Shown one piece after another: positions 1-7,643 of a DNA stretch of 13,894 nt; position 1 is the stretch's first letter; the number at the start of each line of letters is the position of its first letter. Made by a program: the position numbers and the translations under genes. The stretch comes from CAYLOC01 sp964385195 (GTDB lineage: Bacteria; Actinomycetota; Actinomycetes; Propionibacteriales; Nocardioidaceae). Below the pieces are notes generated by a model. It had not been told where the DNA came from. It saw only the letters and a program-made list of their open reading frames with translations, and did no database searches. The stretch lies in contig CAYLOC010000066.1 in NCBI GenBank assembly GCA_964385195.1, positions 1-13,894 on the forward strand, written 5' to 3'.

Positions 1-9
1 GGAAAGTGA

Positions 10-480
10 TCAGGCGTCGACCTTGCAGGTGTCCTTGCCGTACTTCTCGATGGTCTCGCTCGCCTTCTCCATCTTGCCGCCCTGGTCGAGATCCTTGATC
101 TTCTTGGCCAGGTGCTGGATATCTTGGACCGAGACGCCCTTGGGGAGGTCGTCAGCACCATTGATGTTCTTCAGGTCCGACATGGACATGCCCAGTTTGT
201 CCAGTTCTGCGGTCAGCGTGTCGAAAGCGCCGCTGGTCGTCTCCCAGGCACTTTGCAGCTTGTCCGTCGGAGCGGCGTCCTTCAACTGGTCCATGTAGTC
301 CTTGGCCTGGTCCATGCTTCCCTCATCGAGTTGGGAGAAGTCGAGGTCCCCGAGATCCTGGTGCGCGGACTTGTAGATGTCGCAGTAGTCGTCCGCGGAG
401 CTGCTGGAGCCGCCTCCACAGGCGGTGAGCGAAGCGACGGCGACCAGGGCGACGGAGGCCAGGCTCAGTGCTTTCTTCAC
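10..480 (-). CDS. Secreted lipoprotein of unknown function
   Basis: A 156-aa protein with a clear lipoprotein signal: a basic start (V-K-K), a hydrophobic Ala/Val/Leu stretch (about residues 4-18) and a lipobox LTAC with the lipidated cysteine at residue 21, followed by a Gly/Ser linker. The mature part is small, acidic-to-neutral and probably helical. It has two further cysteines (residues 33 and 152) near its two ends that could form a disulfide outside the membrane. The reading frame stays open upstream to 627, but I chose the GTG at 478-480. It places the signal peptide at the N-terminus and has an AAGGA ribosome site (complement of 491-495) 10 bases upstream. The longer version would bury the signal peptide. 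No catalytic motif was seen and the function is unknown. It is transcribed divergently from fadA. Confidence is high that the gene is real and lipidated, low on function. Confidence 0.85.
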   Translation of the reverse strand: MKKALSLASVALVAVASLTACGGGSSSSADDYCDIYKSAHQDLGDLDFSQLDEGSMDQAKDYMDQLKDAAPTDKLQSAWETTSGAFDTLTAELDKLGMSMSDLKNINGADDLPKGVSVQDIQHLAKKIKDLDQGGKMEKASETIEKYGKDTCKVDA

Positions 481-599
481 GATGATGTGGTCCTTCGGCT
501 GTGTAGGAATGGGTGGAATCACGACGACTCTGACACGCGCCAGGGTCACAAACCCAACATGGAGGCCCCCAAGCTGCCCGAAGTGGCCAACGTCACCTC

Positions 600-611
600 T
601 CCCGGCCGGGA
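600..611. repeat. 12-bp perfect palindrome in the lipoprotein/fadA divergent region
   Basis: TCCCGGCCGGGA is a perfect palindrome about 73 bases upstream of the fadA start, in the 203-bp divergent region (481-683). It could be a protein-binding site. GC-only palindromes also arise by chance in DNA of this composition, so the support is weak. Confidence 0.25.
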
Positions 612-632
612 AATGGTCCCCGCGCACACAGG

Positions 633-646
633 TATACTCGTCAGTA
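633..646 (+). promoter_or_regulatory. Putative fadA -10 box overlapped by a pseudo-palindromic operator
   Basis: TATACT at 633-638 is a good -10 hexamer, unusually AT-rich for this DNA, and would start a transcript near 645 with a leader of about 39 bases. No convincing -35 was seen at the expected distance. An inverted repeat TACT-cgtc-AGTA (635-646) overlaps the -10 box and the expected start point. That is where a repressor operator, for instance of the TetR type common for fatty-acid genes, would be expected. The regulator assignment is inference. Confidence 0.4.
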
Positions 647-683
647 ACTTAATTCGACCACGCCGAGTGACAGGGTGTATCCC

Positions 684-1898
684 ATGACCACCGAAGCGTT
701 CGTGTACGACGCCATCCGCACCCCCAGGGGCAAGGGCAAGCCGAACGGGGCACTCCACGAGGTCAAGCCGGTCACCCTCGTCGTGGGGCTCATCCAGGAG
801 ATGCGGGCCCGGTTTCCCGACGTCGACCCCGCCGCCATCGAAGACGTCGTGCTCGGGTGCGTTACGCCGATCGGGGACCAGGGCGCGGACATCGCCAAGG
901 TCTCTGCCATCGCCGCCGGTCTCGCTGACACCACCGGTGGCGTCCAGCTGAACCGCTTCTGCTCCTCCGGCCTGGAGGCGGTGAACCAGGCCGCACAGCG
1001 GATCAGGTCCGGGTGGGAGGACCTGATCCTGGCCGGCGGAGTCGAGTCGATGAGCCGGGTACCGATGGCCTCGGACGGTGGCGCATGGGCGATGGACCCC
1101 GAGACCGCCTTCGCCACCAACTTCGTGCCCCAAGGGATCTCGGCTGACCTGATCGCCACGCTCGGAGGATGGCGCCGCACTGACGCCGATGCTTATGCGG
1201 CCGAGTCCCACGCACGCGCGTCGAAGGCCGAGGCCAACGGCTACTTCGCCCGCTCGGTCATCCCCGTTCGTGACCGCAACGGACTGGTCGTGCTCGACCA
1301 CGAGCAGCTGATCCGCCCCGACACCACCGTGGACACGCTGGCGACGCTCAGCCCCAGCTTTGCCCGCATCGGCGCCGAAGGGGGCTTCGACGCCGTCGCC
1401 TTGGAGAAGTACCACGCGGTGCCGCGGATCGACCACGTCCACCACGCGGGCAACTCCTCCGGCATCGTCGATGGCGCCGCCCTGGTCATGGTCGGGAGCG
1501 AGCACATCGCCGACCGGTACCACGTCACCCCGCGTGCCCGCGTCGTCTCCGCGGCCGTGAGCGGCTCTGACCCGCTGATCATGCTGACCGGGCCGGCCCC
1601 GGCGGCCCGCAAAGCGCTGGCCAAGGCCGGAATGACCACCGATGACATCGACCTGTTCGAGATGAACGAGGCCTTCGCCGCAGTGGTGCTGCGGTTCATG
1701 GCCGACCTCGACCTCCCGCACGAGAAGGTCAACGTCAACGGTGGCGCGATTGCGATGGGCCACCCCTTGGGCGCCACCGGCGCGATGCTTCTCGGCACGA
1801 TCCTCGACGAACTCGAACGCCGTGACCAGCGATACGGGCTCATCACCTTATGTGTCGGCGGCGGCATGGGAGTCGCCACCATCATCGAACGGTTGTAA
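684..1898 (+). CDS. fadA: Acetyl-CoA C-acyltransferase (3-ketoacyl-CoA thiolase)
   Basis: A 404-aa thiolase of normal family length. It carries out the thiolytic cleavage of 3-ketoacyl-CoA that releases acetyl-CoA at the end of each beta-oxidation turn (EC 2.3.1.16). All catalytic elements are present. The nucleophilic cysteine is C93 in N-R-F-C-S-S-G-L-E. A Gly/Ser-rich HHAGNSSGIVDGAA segment lies mid-chain. The NGGAIAMGHPLGATG motif carries H360, and the general-base cysteine is C390 in LCVGGGMG near the C-terminus. I chose ATG 684 over the in-frame GTG at 675 because AGGG at 672-675 gives an 8-base spacing and the N-terminus (MTTEAFVYDAIRTPRG) then matches thiolases. It is followed after 50 bp by fadB on the same strand, so the two very likely form an operon and encode the two partners of a trifunctional-type beta-oxidation complex. 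A biosynthetic acetoacetyl-CoA thiolase is the alternative, but the fadB neighbour favours degradation. Confidence 0.93.
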   Translation: MTTEAFVYDAIRTPRGKGKPNGALHEVKPVTLVVGLIQEMRARFPDVDPAAIEDVVLGCVTPIGDQGADIAKVSAIAAGLADTTGGVQLNRFCSSGLEAVNQAAQRIRSGWEDLILAGGVESMSRVPMASDGGAWAMDPETAFATNFVPQGISADLIATLGGWRRTDADAYAAESHARASKAEANGYFARSVIPVRDRNGLVVLDHEQLIRPDTTVDTLATLSPSFARIGAEGGFDAVALEKYHAVPRIDHVHHAGNSSGIVDGAALVMVGSEHIADRYHVTPRARVVSAAVSGSDPLIMLTGPAPAARKALAKAGMTTDDIDLFEMNEAFAAVVLRFMADLDLPHEKVNVNGGAIAMGHPLGATGAMLLGTILDELERRDQRYGLITLCVGGGMGVATIIERL

Positions 1899-1948
1899 CT
1901 CTCGACGTACCACCTCCTCCCTCAACCCCGTCTGCGAAGCGAGATGCG

Positions 1949-4138
1949 ATGACTGACCCCATGGTCCACTACGCCACCGACAACGACGGCGTGGTCACGT
2001 TGACGATCGATGACCCGCAGTCGTCGGCGAACACGATGAACGCCCGGTACACCGCGGACATGCACGCCGCGATCGACCGGCTGTATGCCGAGCGCGAGGA
2101 CGTCACCGGCGTGGTGGTGACCTCGGGCAAGAAGACGTTCTTCGCCGGCGGGGACCTCACCCGGCTCATCGCCCTCACCCCCGACGACGCCGCCGACATC
2201 TTCAACGAGATCGAGCAGGTCAAGGCCGACCTGCGGCGGCTGGAGACCGTGGGACGGCCGGTCGTGGCCGCCATCAACGGCTCTGCGCTCGGTGGGGGAC
2301 TGGAGATCGCGCTCGCCTGCCACCACCGGATCGCCTACGACGACGGACGCAGCGAGATCGGGCAGCCGGAGGTGCAGCTGGGCCTGCTCCCCGGTGCGGG
2401 TGGAATCACACGTACGGTCCGGATGTTCGGCCTCCAGGACGCCCTGACCAAGGTGCTGTTGCAGGGCCAGCGGAACAAGCCGGCCGCTGCCCACACGCTC
2501 GGCCTGGTCGATGACCTGGTCACCGACCTCGCGCAACTGGTGCCCGCGGCCAAACAGTGGGTGCTCAGCCATCGCGACGACCCCGAGTCGGCGACCCAAC
2601 CCTGGGACCGCAAGGGCTACCACGTCCCCGGCGGCACGCCATCCAGCCCGAAGCTCGCTGCGGTTCTGCCCGCCTTCCCGGCAAACCTGCGCAAGCAGCT
2701 CAAGGGCGCCCCCTACCCGGCCCCGCGCGCCATCATGTCCGCGGCCGTGGAGAGCACCCAGGTGCCGTTCGAGACCGCCACGCGCATCGAAAGCCGCTAC
2801 TTCGTCGACCTAGTGACCCGCCCCACGGCGAAGAGCATGATGCAAGCGTTCTTCTTCGACCTGCACACCGTGAACGGCGGCGGGTCCCGGCCCCCGGACC
2901 AGCCTCGGCACAGCGCGCGGAAAGCCGCCGTCCTGGGCGCGGGAATGATGGGCGCGGGGATCACCTACGCACTGGCCTCCGCGGGGATCGACGTCGTCGT
3001 CAAGGACGTGTCCACCGATGCGGCGGAGAAGGCCAAGGCGCACAGTGCCGGCCTTCTGGACAAGCAGGTTGAGCGGGGCCGGATCACTGATGAGCAGCGT
3101 ACGGAGGTCCTCAGCCGGATCACCCCGACGGACAAACCCGCCGACCTGGACGGCTGCGACCTCGTCATCGAGGCCGTCTTTGAGAACCAGGATCTGAAGA
3201 AGCAGGTGTACGCCGAGGCGGAGGGCGCCGTCGCGCCGGACGCGCTGCTCTGCTCCAACACCTCCACACTGCCGATCAGCGGCCTTGCCACCGGCGTACA
3301 ACGGCCAGCGGACTTCATCGGCATGCACTTCTTCTCCCCCGTGCACAAGATGCCGCTGGTCGAGATCATCGTCGGCAAGCAGACGTCCGACGCGACGATC
3401 GCCAAGGCCTACGACGTCGCGCGACAGATCAAGAAGACACCGATCGTCGTCAACGACAGCAGGGGATTCTTCACCTCACGTGTCTTCGGGACACTGGTGA
3501 TGGAAGGCGTCACGATGCTCGCCGAGGGCATCGACCCCGTCACGATCGAACGCGCCGCCACCCAGGCCGGGTTCCCCGCCCCACCCCTGGCGATGCTGGA
3601 CGAGATCAACCTCAAGCTGGCCCAGGAGATCCGCGACGGCGCGCGCGCCTCGGGAGAAGAGCTGGCCGGCGGGTTCGGCGGCGGACCGGGAATGGACCTG
3701 ATCGACCGCATGATCGAGGAGTTCTCCCGGCCCGGCCGGAGTGCGGGGTCGGGTTTCTACGACTACCCGGCCGAGGGGCCGAAGCAGTTGTGGCCAGGCC
3801 TGTGGGAGCACTTCGTCGACGCGGCGGTGAACCCGGTCGGTACGGAGACGTTCCACGAGCTGCAGGAGCGCTTCTTGTTCGCGATGTCGGTGGAGACGGC
3901 CAAGTGCATGGCCGAGGGAGTGCTGCGCTCGGTGCCGGATGCGAACATCGGCTCCATCTTCGGTATCGGCTTCCCGCCGCTGTACGGCGGCGCGCTCACC
4001 TATATCCGGAACTACTCCCGCGACGGCAACACGATCGTCGGTGTCGACGGGTTCCGGGACCGAGCGCGAGAACTCGCCTCGGCGTACGGCGATCGGTTCA
4101 TCCCACCGGAGTCGCTGCAGGAGTTGGTCACCGGCTAG
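1949..4138 (+). CDS. fadB: Fatty-acid oxidation multifunctional protein: enoyl-CoA hydratase / 3-hydroxyacyl-CoA dehydrogenase
   Basis: A 729-aa fusion. The N-terminal crotonase domain (about residues 5-200) hydrates enoyl-CoA. It has the oxyanion-hole segment FFAGGDL and both catalytic glutamates, E119 in ALGGGLE and E141 in IGQPEVQLG, nearly the same positions as in E. coli FadB. The NAD-binding Rossmann domain starts at about residue 325 (VLGAGMMGAG, G330/G332/G335). It is followed by SNTSTLPI and by the dehydrogenase active site H460 in GMHFFSPVH, with E472 twelve residues later, as in 3-hydroxyacyl-CoA dehydrogenases. The NDSRGFFTSRV segment marks the entry to the C-terminal helical 3HCDH domains (about residues 505-720). 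The frame is open upstream to 1850, inside fadA. I chose ATG 1949, which gives the expected crotonase N-terminus; its ribosome site is only a purine-rich GAAGCGAG. The enzyme turns 2-enoyl-CoA into 3-ketoacyl-CoA for the adjacent thiolase. Confidence 0.94.
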   Translation: MTDPMVHYATDNDGVVTLTIDDPQSSANTMNARYTADMHAAIDRLYAEREDVTGVVVTSGKKTFFAGGDLTRLIALTPDDAADIFNEIEQVKADLRRLETVGRPVVAAINGSALGGGLEIALACHHRIAYDDGRSEIGQPEVQLGLLPGAGGITRTVRMFGLQDALTKVLLQGQRNKPAAAHTLGLVDDLVTDLAQLVPAAKQWVLSHRDDPESATQPWDRKGYHVPGGTPSSPKLAAVLPAFPANLRKQLKGAPYPAPRAIMSAAVESTQVPFETATRIESRYFVDLVTRPTAKSMMQAFFFDLHTVNGGGSRPPDQPRHSARKAAVLGAGMMGAGITYALASAGIDVVVKDVSTDAAEKAKAHSAGLLDKQVERGRITDEQRTEVLSRITPTDKPADLDGCDLVIEAVFENQDLKKQVYAEAEGAVAPDALLCSNTSTLPISGLATGVQRPADFIGMHFFSPVHKMPLVEIIVGKQTSDATIAKAYDVARQIKKTPIVVNDSRGFFTSRVFGTLVMEGVTMLAEGIDPVTIERAATQAGFPAPPLAMLDEINLKLAQEIRDGARASGEELAGGFGGGPGMDLIDRMIEEFSRPGRSAGSGFYDYPAEGPKQLWPGLWEHFVDAAVNPVGTETFHELQERFLFAMSVETAKCMAEGVLRSVPDANIGSIFGIGFPPLYGGALTYIRNYSRDGNTIVGVDGFRDRARELASAYGDRFIPPESLQELVTG

Positions 4139-4150
4139 GCAGGATAGGGT

Positions 4151-6082
4151 GTGCGGGTGCCGAGAAACTCACGGGGGAGTCGCTCCACGCTGGTGGCCGC
4201 GATCGTGCTGACGGCCACCGCCTGTACGGGCACCGCGACACCGGCGGACGTCACCCCCACCACGACCGCGGAGTCGTCCCCCGGCGCCGCGAAGATCGCC
4301 GAGTTCGCCGCGCTGTGGCCGCAGGACGGCAAGCATCGCCTGGAGGGCGTCGTCGACAAGCCCAAGGTCGCGGCCCGGACCATTGCCCATTACGACGAGA
4401 AGCTGAACATCACCGCGACGACGGTGAAACTCGCCGGCGACGCCGAGTGCGACGAGACGACGTGCACGGAGCACGCACAGATCACCCACGAGATCGCCGG
4501 TGCCGGCGCATGGACGTACCGCGAGCGGGTTGTCGCCAAACGGGATGAGAAGACCCAGCATTGGCGGGTCGTCTGGAAGCCGTCGACGTTCCACCCGGAC
4601 CTGACCAAGGCCTCCACGCTGGTGGCGCGGCGCAGCCTCCCGCCGCGTGCACCGATCCTGGGCCGCACCGGCGAGGCGCTGACACCGTTGCGCAAGATCG
4701 TCCGGATCGGGCTGGTGCCGCGGAAGGTCAAGCCGCAGCAAACCTACGTCGAACTGGCACAGTTGCTGTCGATCGACGTGGGCAGCCTCCGTGACCGGGT
4801 GGAGGCCGCACAGCCGGACTGGTTCGTGTCGGTGATCGACCTGCGTCGCGCGGACTACCGGCCGATCCGGAAGAAGCTGCTCCAGGTACCGGGGATCATC
4901 ATCGACAGCGGTGAGCGGGCATTGGCCCCCACCGCCTCGTGGGCGCGCGCGGTCCTGGGCGTGGTGGGACCCGCCACCAAGGAGACGCTCGCCTCCGCGG
5001 GGACCTATGCGCTCCCGACCGACGAGGTAGGAGACGGCGGGCTGCAAGAAGCGTTCCAAGAACGACTCGCGGGCACCCCCGGGCTGACGATCCTGGTCAA
5101 GGAGAAGAGCACCGGAGACGTCTTGTCCAAGGCGGTGGACCGGCCCCCGAAATCGGGACAGCCGCTGCAGACCACGCTTGATGTCGACGCGCAGACCGCA
5201 GCAGAGTCGGCACTTCAGTCGGCGGAGAAACCCACCTCGGTCGTGCTCGTCAAGGCCAGCACCGGGGAGATACTGGCAGCCGCGAACGGGCCGGGCGTGA
5301 CGTCGTACAACACTGCCTTCCGGGCCCGGGTGGCGCCGGGATCGACGTTCAAGACCGTCACTGCGGCCGCGCTGCTGAAGAACCGCGTCGTGCAGCCGGA
5401 CTCCCGGACGCAGTGCCCGAACTCGATCACGATCGCCGGCAAGGAGTTCCACAACTTCGCCGACGACTTACCGGTCGCGACGTTCGCGGACGCGTTCGCG
5501 TGGTCGTGCAACACCGCGTTCGTGTCCTACGCCGACGATCTGACCGGCGAAGAGCTCGCGGACATGGCGCACCGGTTCGGCCTCGGCTCCGACTGGGACC
5601 TCGGCTTGCCGGCGTTCAGCGGCTCGGTGCCTGCGGAGAGCGGCCAGGTCGCCCGGGCAGCAGCCATGATCGGGCAGGGCAAGGTGCAGGCGAGCCCGCT
5701 GGCGATGGCAATGGTGGCCGCTGCGGTCGATTCCGGCGTGGCCCGTACCCCGACGTTGCTGCCCGGACTGGCCCCCGGAAAGCGCCTCGATGCGCTCCCG
5801 CAGACCCTCGTCACCGAGTTGCAGACCCTGATGCGGCGCGTCGTCACCGACGGCACCGGCACCGTCCTCGATCTTCCGGACCGCACGGTCTACGCCAAGA
5901 CCGGCACCGCGGAGTTCGCCGCCAAGGGCGGCACCGGAACCAACACCAACGCATGGATGATCGGGTACGCCGGTGACGTCGCCTTCGCCGTGTTCGTGCA
6001 GGGCGGCGAGTCCGGGTCGCACGACGCGGGGCCGGTGGTCCGGGACATCGTGGAGAACCTCCCGAAGCGCCTGTTCCGCTGA
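4151..6082 (+). CDS. Penicillin-binding lipoprotein, class B transpeptidase (PBP-lipo / MecA_N type)
   Basis: A 643-aa class B penicillin-binding protein that forms peptide cross-links in peptidoglycan at the outer face of the membrane. The N-terminus (residues 1-25) is a signal sequence ending LTATAC, so C25 is probably lipidated; the -3 residue is Ala, slightly off consensus. Residues about 40-150 look like the NTF2-like MecA_N domain, 155-340 like the PBP dimerisation region, and 345-640 form the transpeptidase domain. The three active-site motifs are intact: S398-T-F-K401, S452-C-N454 and K583-T-G585. The domain order matches mycobacterial penicillin-binding lipoproteins such as Rv2864c (known family). 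GTG 4151 has AGGA at 4141-4144. GTG 4157 is an alternative with AGGG at 4146-4149, or with TAGGGT as a -10 box (leaderless). Only 12 bp separate it from fadB, so co-transcription is possible though functionally unexpected. Confidence 0.9.
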   Translation: MRVPRNSRGSRSTLVAAIVLTATACTGTATPADVTPTTTAESSPGAAKIAEFAALWPQDGKHRLEGVVDKPKVAARTIAHYDEKLNITATTVKLAGDAECDETTCTEHAQITHEIAGAGAWTYRERVVAKRDEKTQHWRVVWKPSTFHPDLTKASTLVARRSLPPRAPILGRTGEALTPLRKIVRIGLVPRKVKPQQTYVELAQLLSIDVGSLRDRVEAAQPDWFVSVIDLRRADYRPIRKKLLQVPGIIIDSGERALAPTASWARAVLGVVGPATKETLASAGTYALPTDEVGDGGLQEAFQERLAGTPGLTILVKEKSTGDVLSKAVDRPPKSGQPLQTTLDVDAQTAAESALQSAEKPTSVVLVKASTGEILAAANGPGVTSYNTAFRARVAPGSTFKTVTAAALLKNRVVQPDSRTQCPNSITIAGKEFHNFADDLPVATFADAFAWSCNTAFVSYADDLTGEELADMAHRFGLGSDWDLGLPAFSGSVPAESGQVARAAAMIGQGKVQASPLAMAMVAAAVDSGVARTPTLLPGLAPGKRLDALPQTLVTELQTLMRRVVTDGTGTVLDLPDRTVYAKTGTAEFAAKGGTGTNTNAWMIGYAGDVAFAVFVQGGESGSHDAGPVVRDIVENLPKRLFR

Positions 6083-6119
6083 CCACACGGTCTGTGGTGG
6101 ACCGCTGGCCGCGGGCGGT
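6082..6119. terminator. Hairpins in the convergent gap between the PBP and MFS genes
   Basis: The 37-bp gap between convergent genes holds ACCACA-cggtc-TGTGGT (6082-6098, 6-bp stem, 5-base loop). A weaker ACCGC/GCGGT pair follows (6101-6105 with 6115-6119). Neither is followed by a T-run on either strand. The place is right for a bidirectional terminator, but the sequence evidence is modest. Confidence 0.35.
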
Positions 6120-7496
6120 TCAGCGCGGGTTGCGGATGAGCAGGCCGGACACCACGCCACCCGCGACGAGCAGTGCCGCACACAGCCACATCGCCTGCGC
6201 GTAACCGTCGCTGAACACCGCAGGCTGGTTGTAGTCGTCGCCGTGCAGCCCGACGACAGCGGGGAGAGCAGCGACGGCGAGCAGGGAGCCGCCGCGTGCG
6301 ACGGCGTTGTTGATTCCGCTGGCGATGCCCGCGTGCCGGTCGGGTACGGCGGCCAGCACCGTCGAGGTCAGCGGCGCCACCAGCGTGGTCAGGCCCAGAG
6401 CGAACACGGCGACTCCCGGGAGCACCTCGGCCCAGTAGTTCGCCGACGCCCCCACCCCGGAAAGGACGGCGGCGCCGGCACCGCACACGAGCGGCCCGAC
6501 CGTCATCGGGAGGCGGGGGCCGATCCGGCCGACCAGGTCTCCGGCGCGTGGTGACAACAGCAACATCACGATGGTGATCGGCAGCATCGACAGCCCCGCG
6601 GCCAGCGGTCCGTAGCCCGACACCACCTGCAGTTGCAGCACGACGAAGAACGTGATCGCGCCCAGCGCGGCGTACACGAGCAGCGTCATCGCGTTCGCCG
6701 CGCTGAACTGCAGGGAGCCGAACAGGTGCGTGGGCATCATGGCCGGTCGCGCGACCCGCTCAACCAGGATGAACGCGACACTCGCGAGAACACCCGTGGC
6801 CGCGGAGGCAACCACTACTGGCGCGCCCATGGTCTGCGCCTCGATCAGCGCGAACGTGATCCCGGCCAGCGCGAGTACGCCGAGGGCCGCGCCGGTGAGG
6901 TCGAAGCGTCCGGACGACTCGGGGTCGTGGGACTCCGGAACATGCCGTACGGCGACGACGACCGTGACGAGCGCGAGAGGGACGTTGATGAGGAAGACCC
7001 ACCGCCAGCTGGCATATTGCACCAGCCAGCCACCGACGAACGGCCCGATGGCCGCCGCGATGCCGCCGAGACCGGCCCAGGCACCGATCGCCCGCGCCCG
7101 GTCACGAGGGGCGAACGAGCTTTGGATGATGGCAAGGCTGGCCGGGGTCAGGAGGGCTCCGCCGACGCCTTGTACGACGCGGGCCAGGATGAGCTGGTTG
7201 GGAGACTGCGCGACCGCGCAGACCACGGAGGCAACGGTGAACGCCACGACGCCGATCACGAAGATCCGGCGACGACCGAACCGGTCCCCGAGGGCGCCGG
7301 ACAGCAGAATCAGCGACGCCAGGGTGAGCAGGTAGCCGTTGGTTACCCACTGCAGTTGCGCGAGACCGGCGTCCAGGTCCTGCCCGAGGACCCGCAGCGC
7401 GACGTTGACCACGGTGCTGTCCAGCAGCGCCATCCCGGACCCCAGGACGGTCGCGGTGAGCACCCAGCGGCCGGCCGCGGAGCGATACTCGATCAT
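6120..7496 (-). CDS. MFS exporter, DHA2 (14-TM drug:H+ antiporter) family
   Basis: A 458-aa, strongly hydrophobic membrane protein; length and pattern fit the 14-helix DHA2 efflux family (EmrB/QacA-like). TM1 carries the DHA2 motif LLDSTVVNVAL (D26). The loop after TM2 has motif A, GALGDRFGRRR (residues 67-77). TM5 has the antiporter motif C pattern, in AAAIGPFVGGW. The substrate cannot be read. I chose ATG 7496 (MIEYRSAAGRWVLTATVLGSG) because it fits family N-termini. ATG 7529 would add 11 residues and has a GGCGG-rich stretch just ahead of it. The frame runs open to 7616 across the repeat region, which I do not regard as coding. No strong Shine-Dalgarno is seen before 7496. It lies downstream of the ABC exporter pair on the same strand, but a 231-bp gap with operator-like palindromes suggests its own regulated promoter. 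Confidence 0.9.
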   Translation of the reverse strand: MIEYRSAAGRWVLTATVLGSGMALLDSTVVNVALRVLGQDLDAGLAQLQWVTNGYLLTLASLILLSGALGDRFGRRRIFVIGVVAFTVASVVCAVAQSPNQLILARVVQGVGGALLTPASLAIIQSSFAPRDRARAIGAWAGLGGIAAAIGPFVGGWLVQYASWRWVFLINVPLALVTVVVAVRHVPESHDPESSGRFDLTGAALGVLALAGITFALIEAQTMGAPVVVASAATGVLASVAFILVERVARPAMMPTHLFGSLQFSAANAMTLLVYAALGAITFFVVLQLQVVSGYGPLAAGLSMLPITIVMLLLSPRAGDLVGRIGPRLPMTVGPLVCGAGAAVLSGVGASANYWAEVLPGVAVFALGLTTLVAPLTSTVLAAVPDRHAGIASGINNAVARGGSLLAVAALPAVVGLHGDDYNQPAVFSDGYAQAMWLCAALLVAGGVVSGLLIRNPR

Positions 7497-7560
7497 CGCC
7501 AGAGTCAACCCCCGACCGTCCCCACCCATTCCGCCGCCCCGATGCCGATGACCCCGCCGC

Positions 7561-7584
7561 GTTTGCCTTGTAGACGGGGCAAAC
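7561..7584. promoter_or_regulatory. Operator-like palindrome A upstream of the MFS gene
   Basis: A 24-bp pseudo-palindrome with arms GTTTGCC and GGCAAAC and inner GT/AC, pattern GTTTGCCnnGTnnACnnGGCAAAC; 9 of 12 base pairs are symmetric. Its core (7564-7581) is TGCCTTGTAGACGGGGCA. It lies 65 bases upstream of the MFS start. Its size and symmetry are those of operators bound by dimeric helix-turn-helix repressors (TetR-like). The same core recurs at 7606-7623 and, inverted and identical, at 7626-7643. Confidence 0.6.
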
Positions 7585-7605
7585 TCACCGTCGGCGCGGG
7601 AGATC

Positions 7606-7623
7606 TGCCTTGTCAACGGTGCA
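7606..7623. promoter_or_regulatory. Operator-like palindrome B (degenerate copy) carrying a -35 box
   Basis: TGCCTTGTCAACGGTGCA matches copy A at 15 of 18 positions in the same orientation. On the minus strand it contains a perfect TTGACA hexamer (complement of 7611-7616) that could be the -35 box of the MFS promoter. The matching -10 position (around 7587-7593) has no good hexamer, so the promoter call is tentative. Copy C begins 2 bases after it. Confidence 0.5.
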
Positions 7624-7625
7624 CC

Positions 7626-7643
7626 TGCCCCGTCTACAAGGCA
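7626..7643. promoter_or_regulatory. Operator-like palindrome C, exact inverted copy of A
   Basis: TGCCCCGTCTACAAGGCA is the exact reverse complement of the 18-bp core of copy A (7564-7581). It also fits the symmetric pattern TGCCnnGTnnACnnGGCA on its own. With copy B it could fold into an imperfect stem with a 2-base gap, but three recurrences of a self-symmetric box point to protein binding. Confidence 0.55.

Noticed and set aside
481..627. N-terminal extension of the lipoprotein to 627
   Set aside because: It would place about 49 residues ahead of a typical lipoprotein signal. A GTG with AAGGA at good spacing exists at 480.
546..1763. A 405-codon minus-strand open frame across fadA
   Set aside because: Antisense to a thiolase with every catalytic motif; the translation looks like shadow sequence.
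4169..5452. A 427-codon minus-strand open frame across the PBP gene
   Set aside because: Arg/Gly-rich antisense shadow of a PBP with complete active-site motifs.
7497..7616. N-terminal extension of the MFS protein to an upstream start
   Set aside because: The extra residues are Arg/Gly-rich with no family match, and they cross the operator-like palindromes. Family members begin close to the MIEYRS start at 7496.
7606..7643. Copies B and C read as a terminator hairpin of the ABC operon
   Set aside because: The stem is imperfect, the loop is 2 bases and no T-run follows. The exact third copy at 7564-7581 and the self-symmetry of each box fit operators better. A dual role is not excluded.
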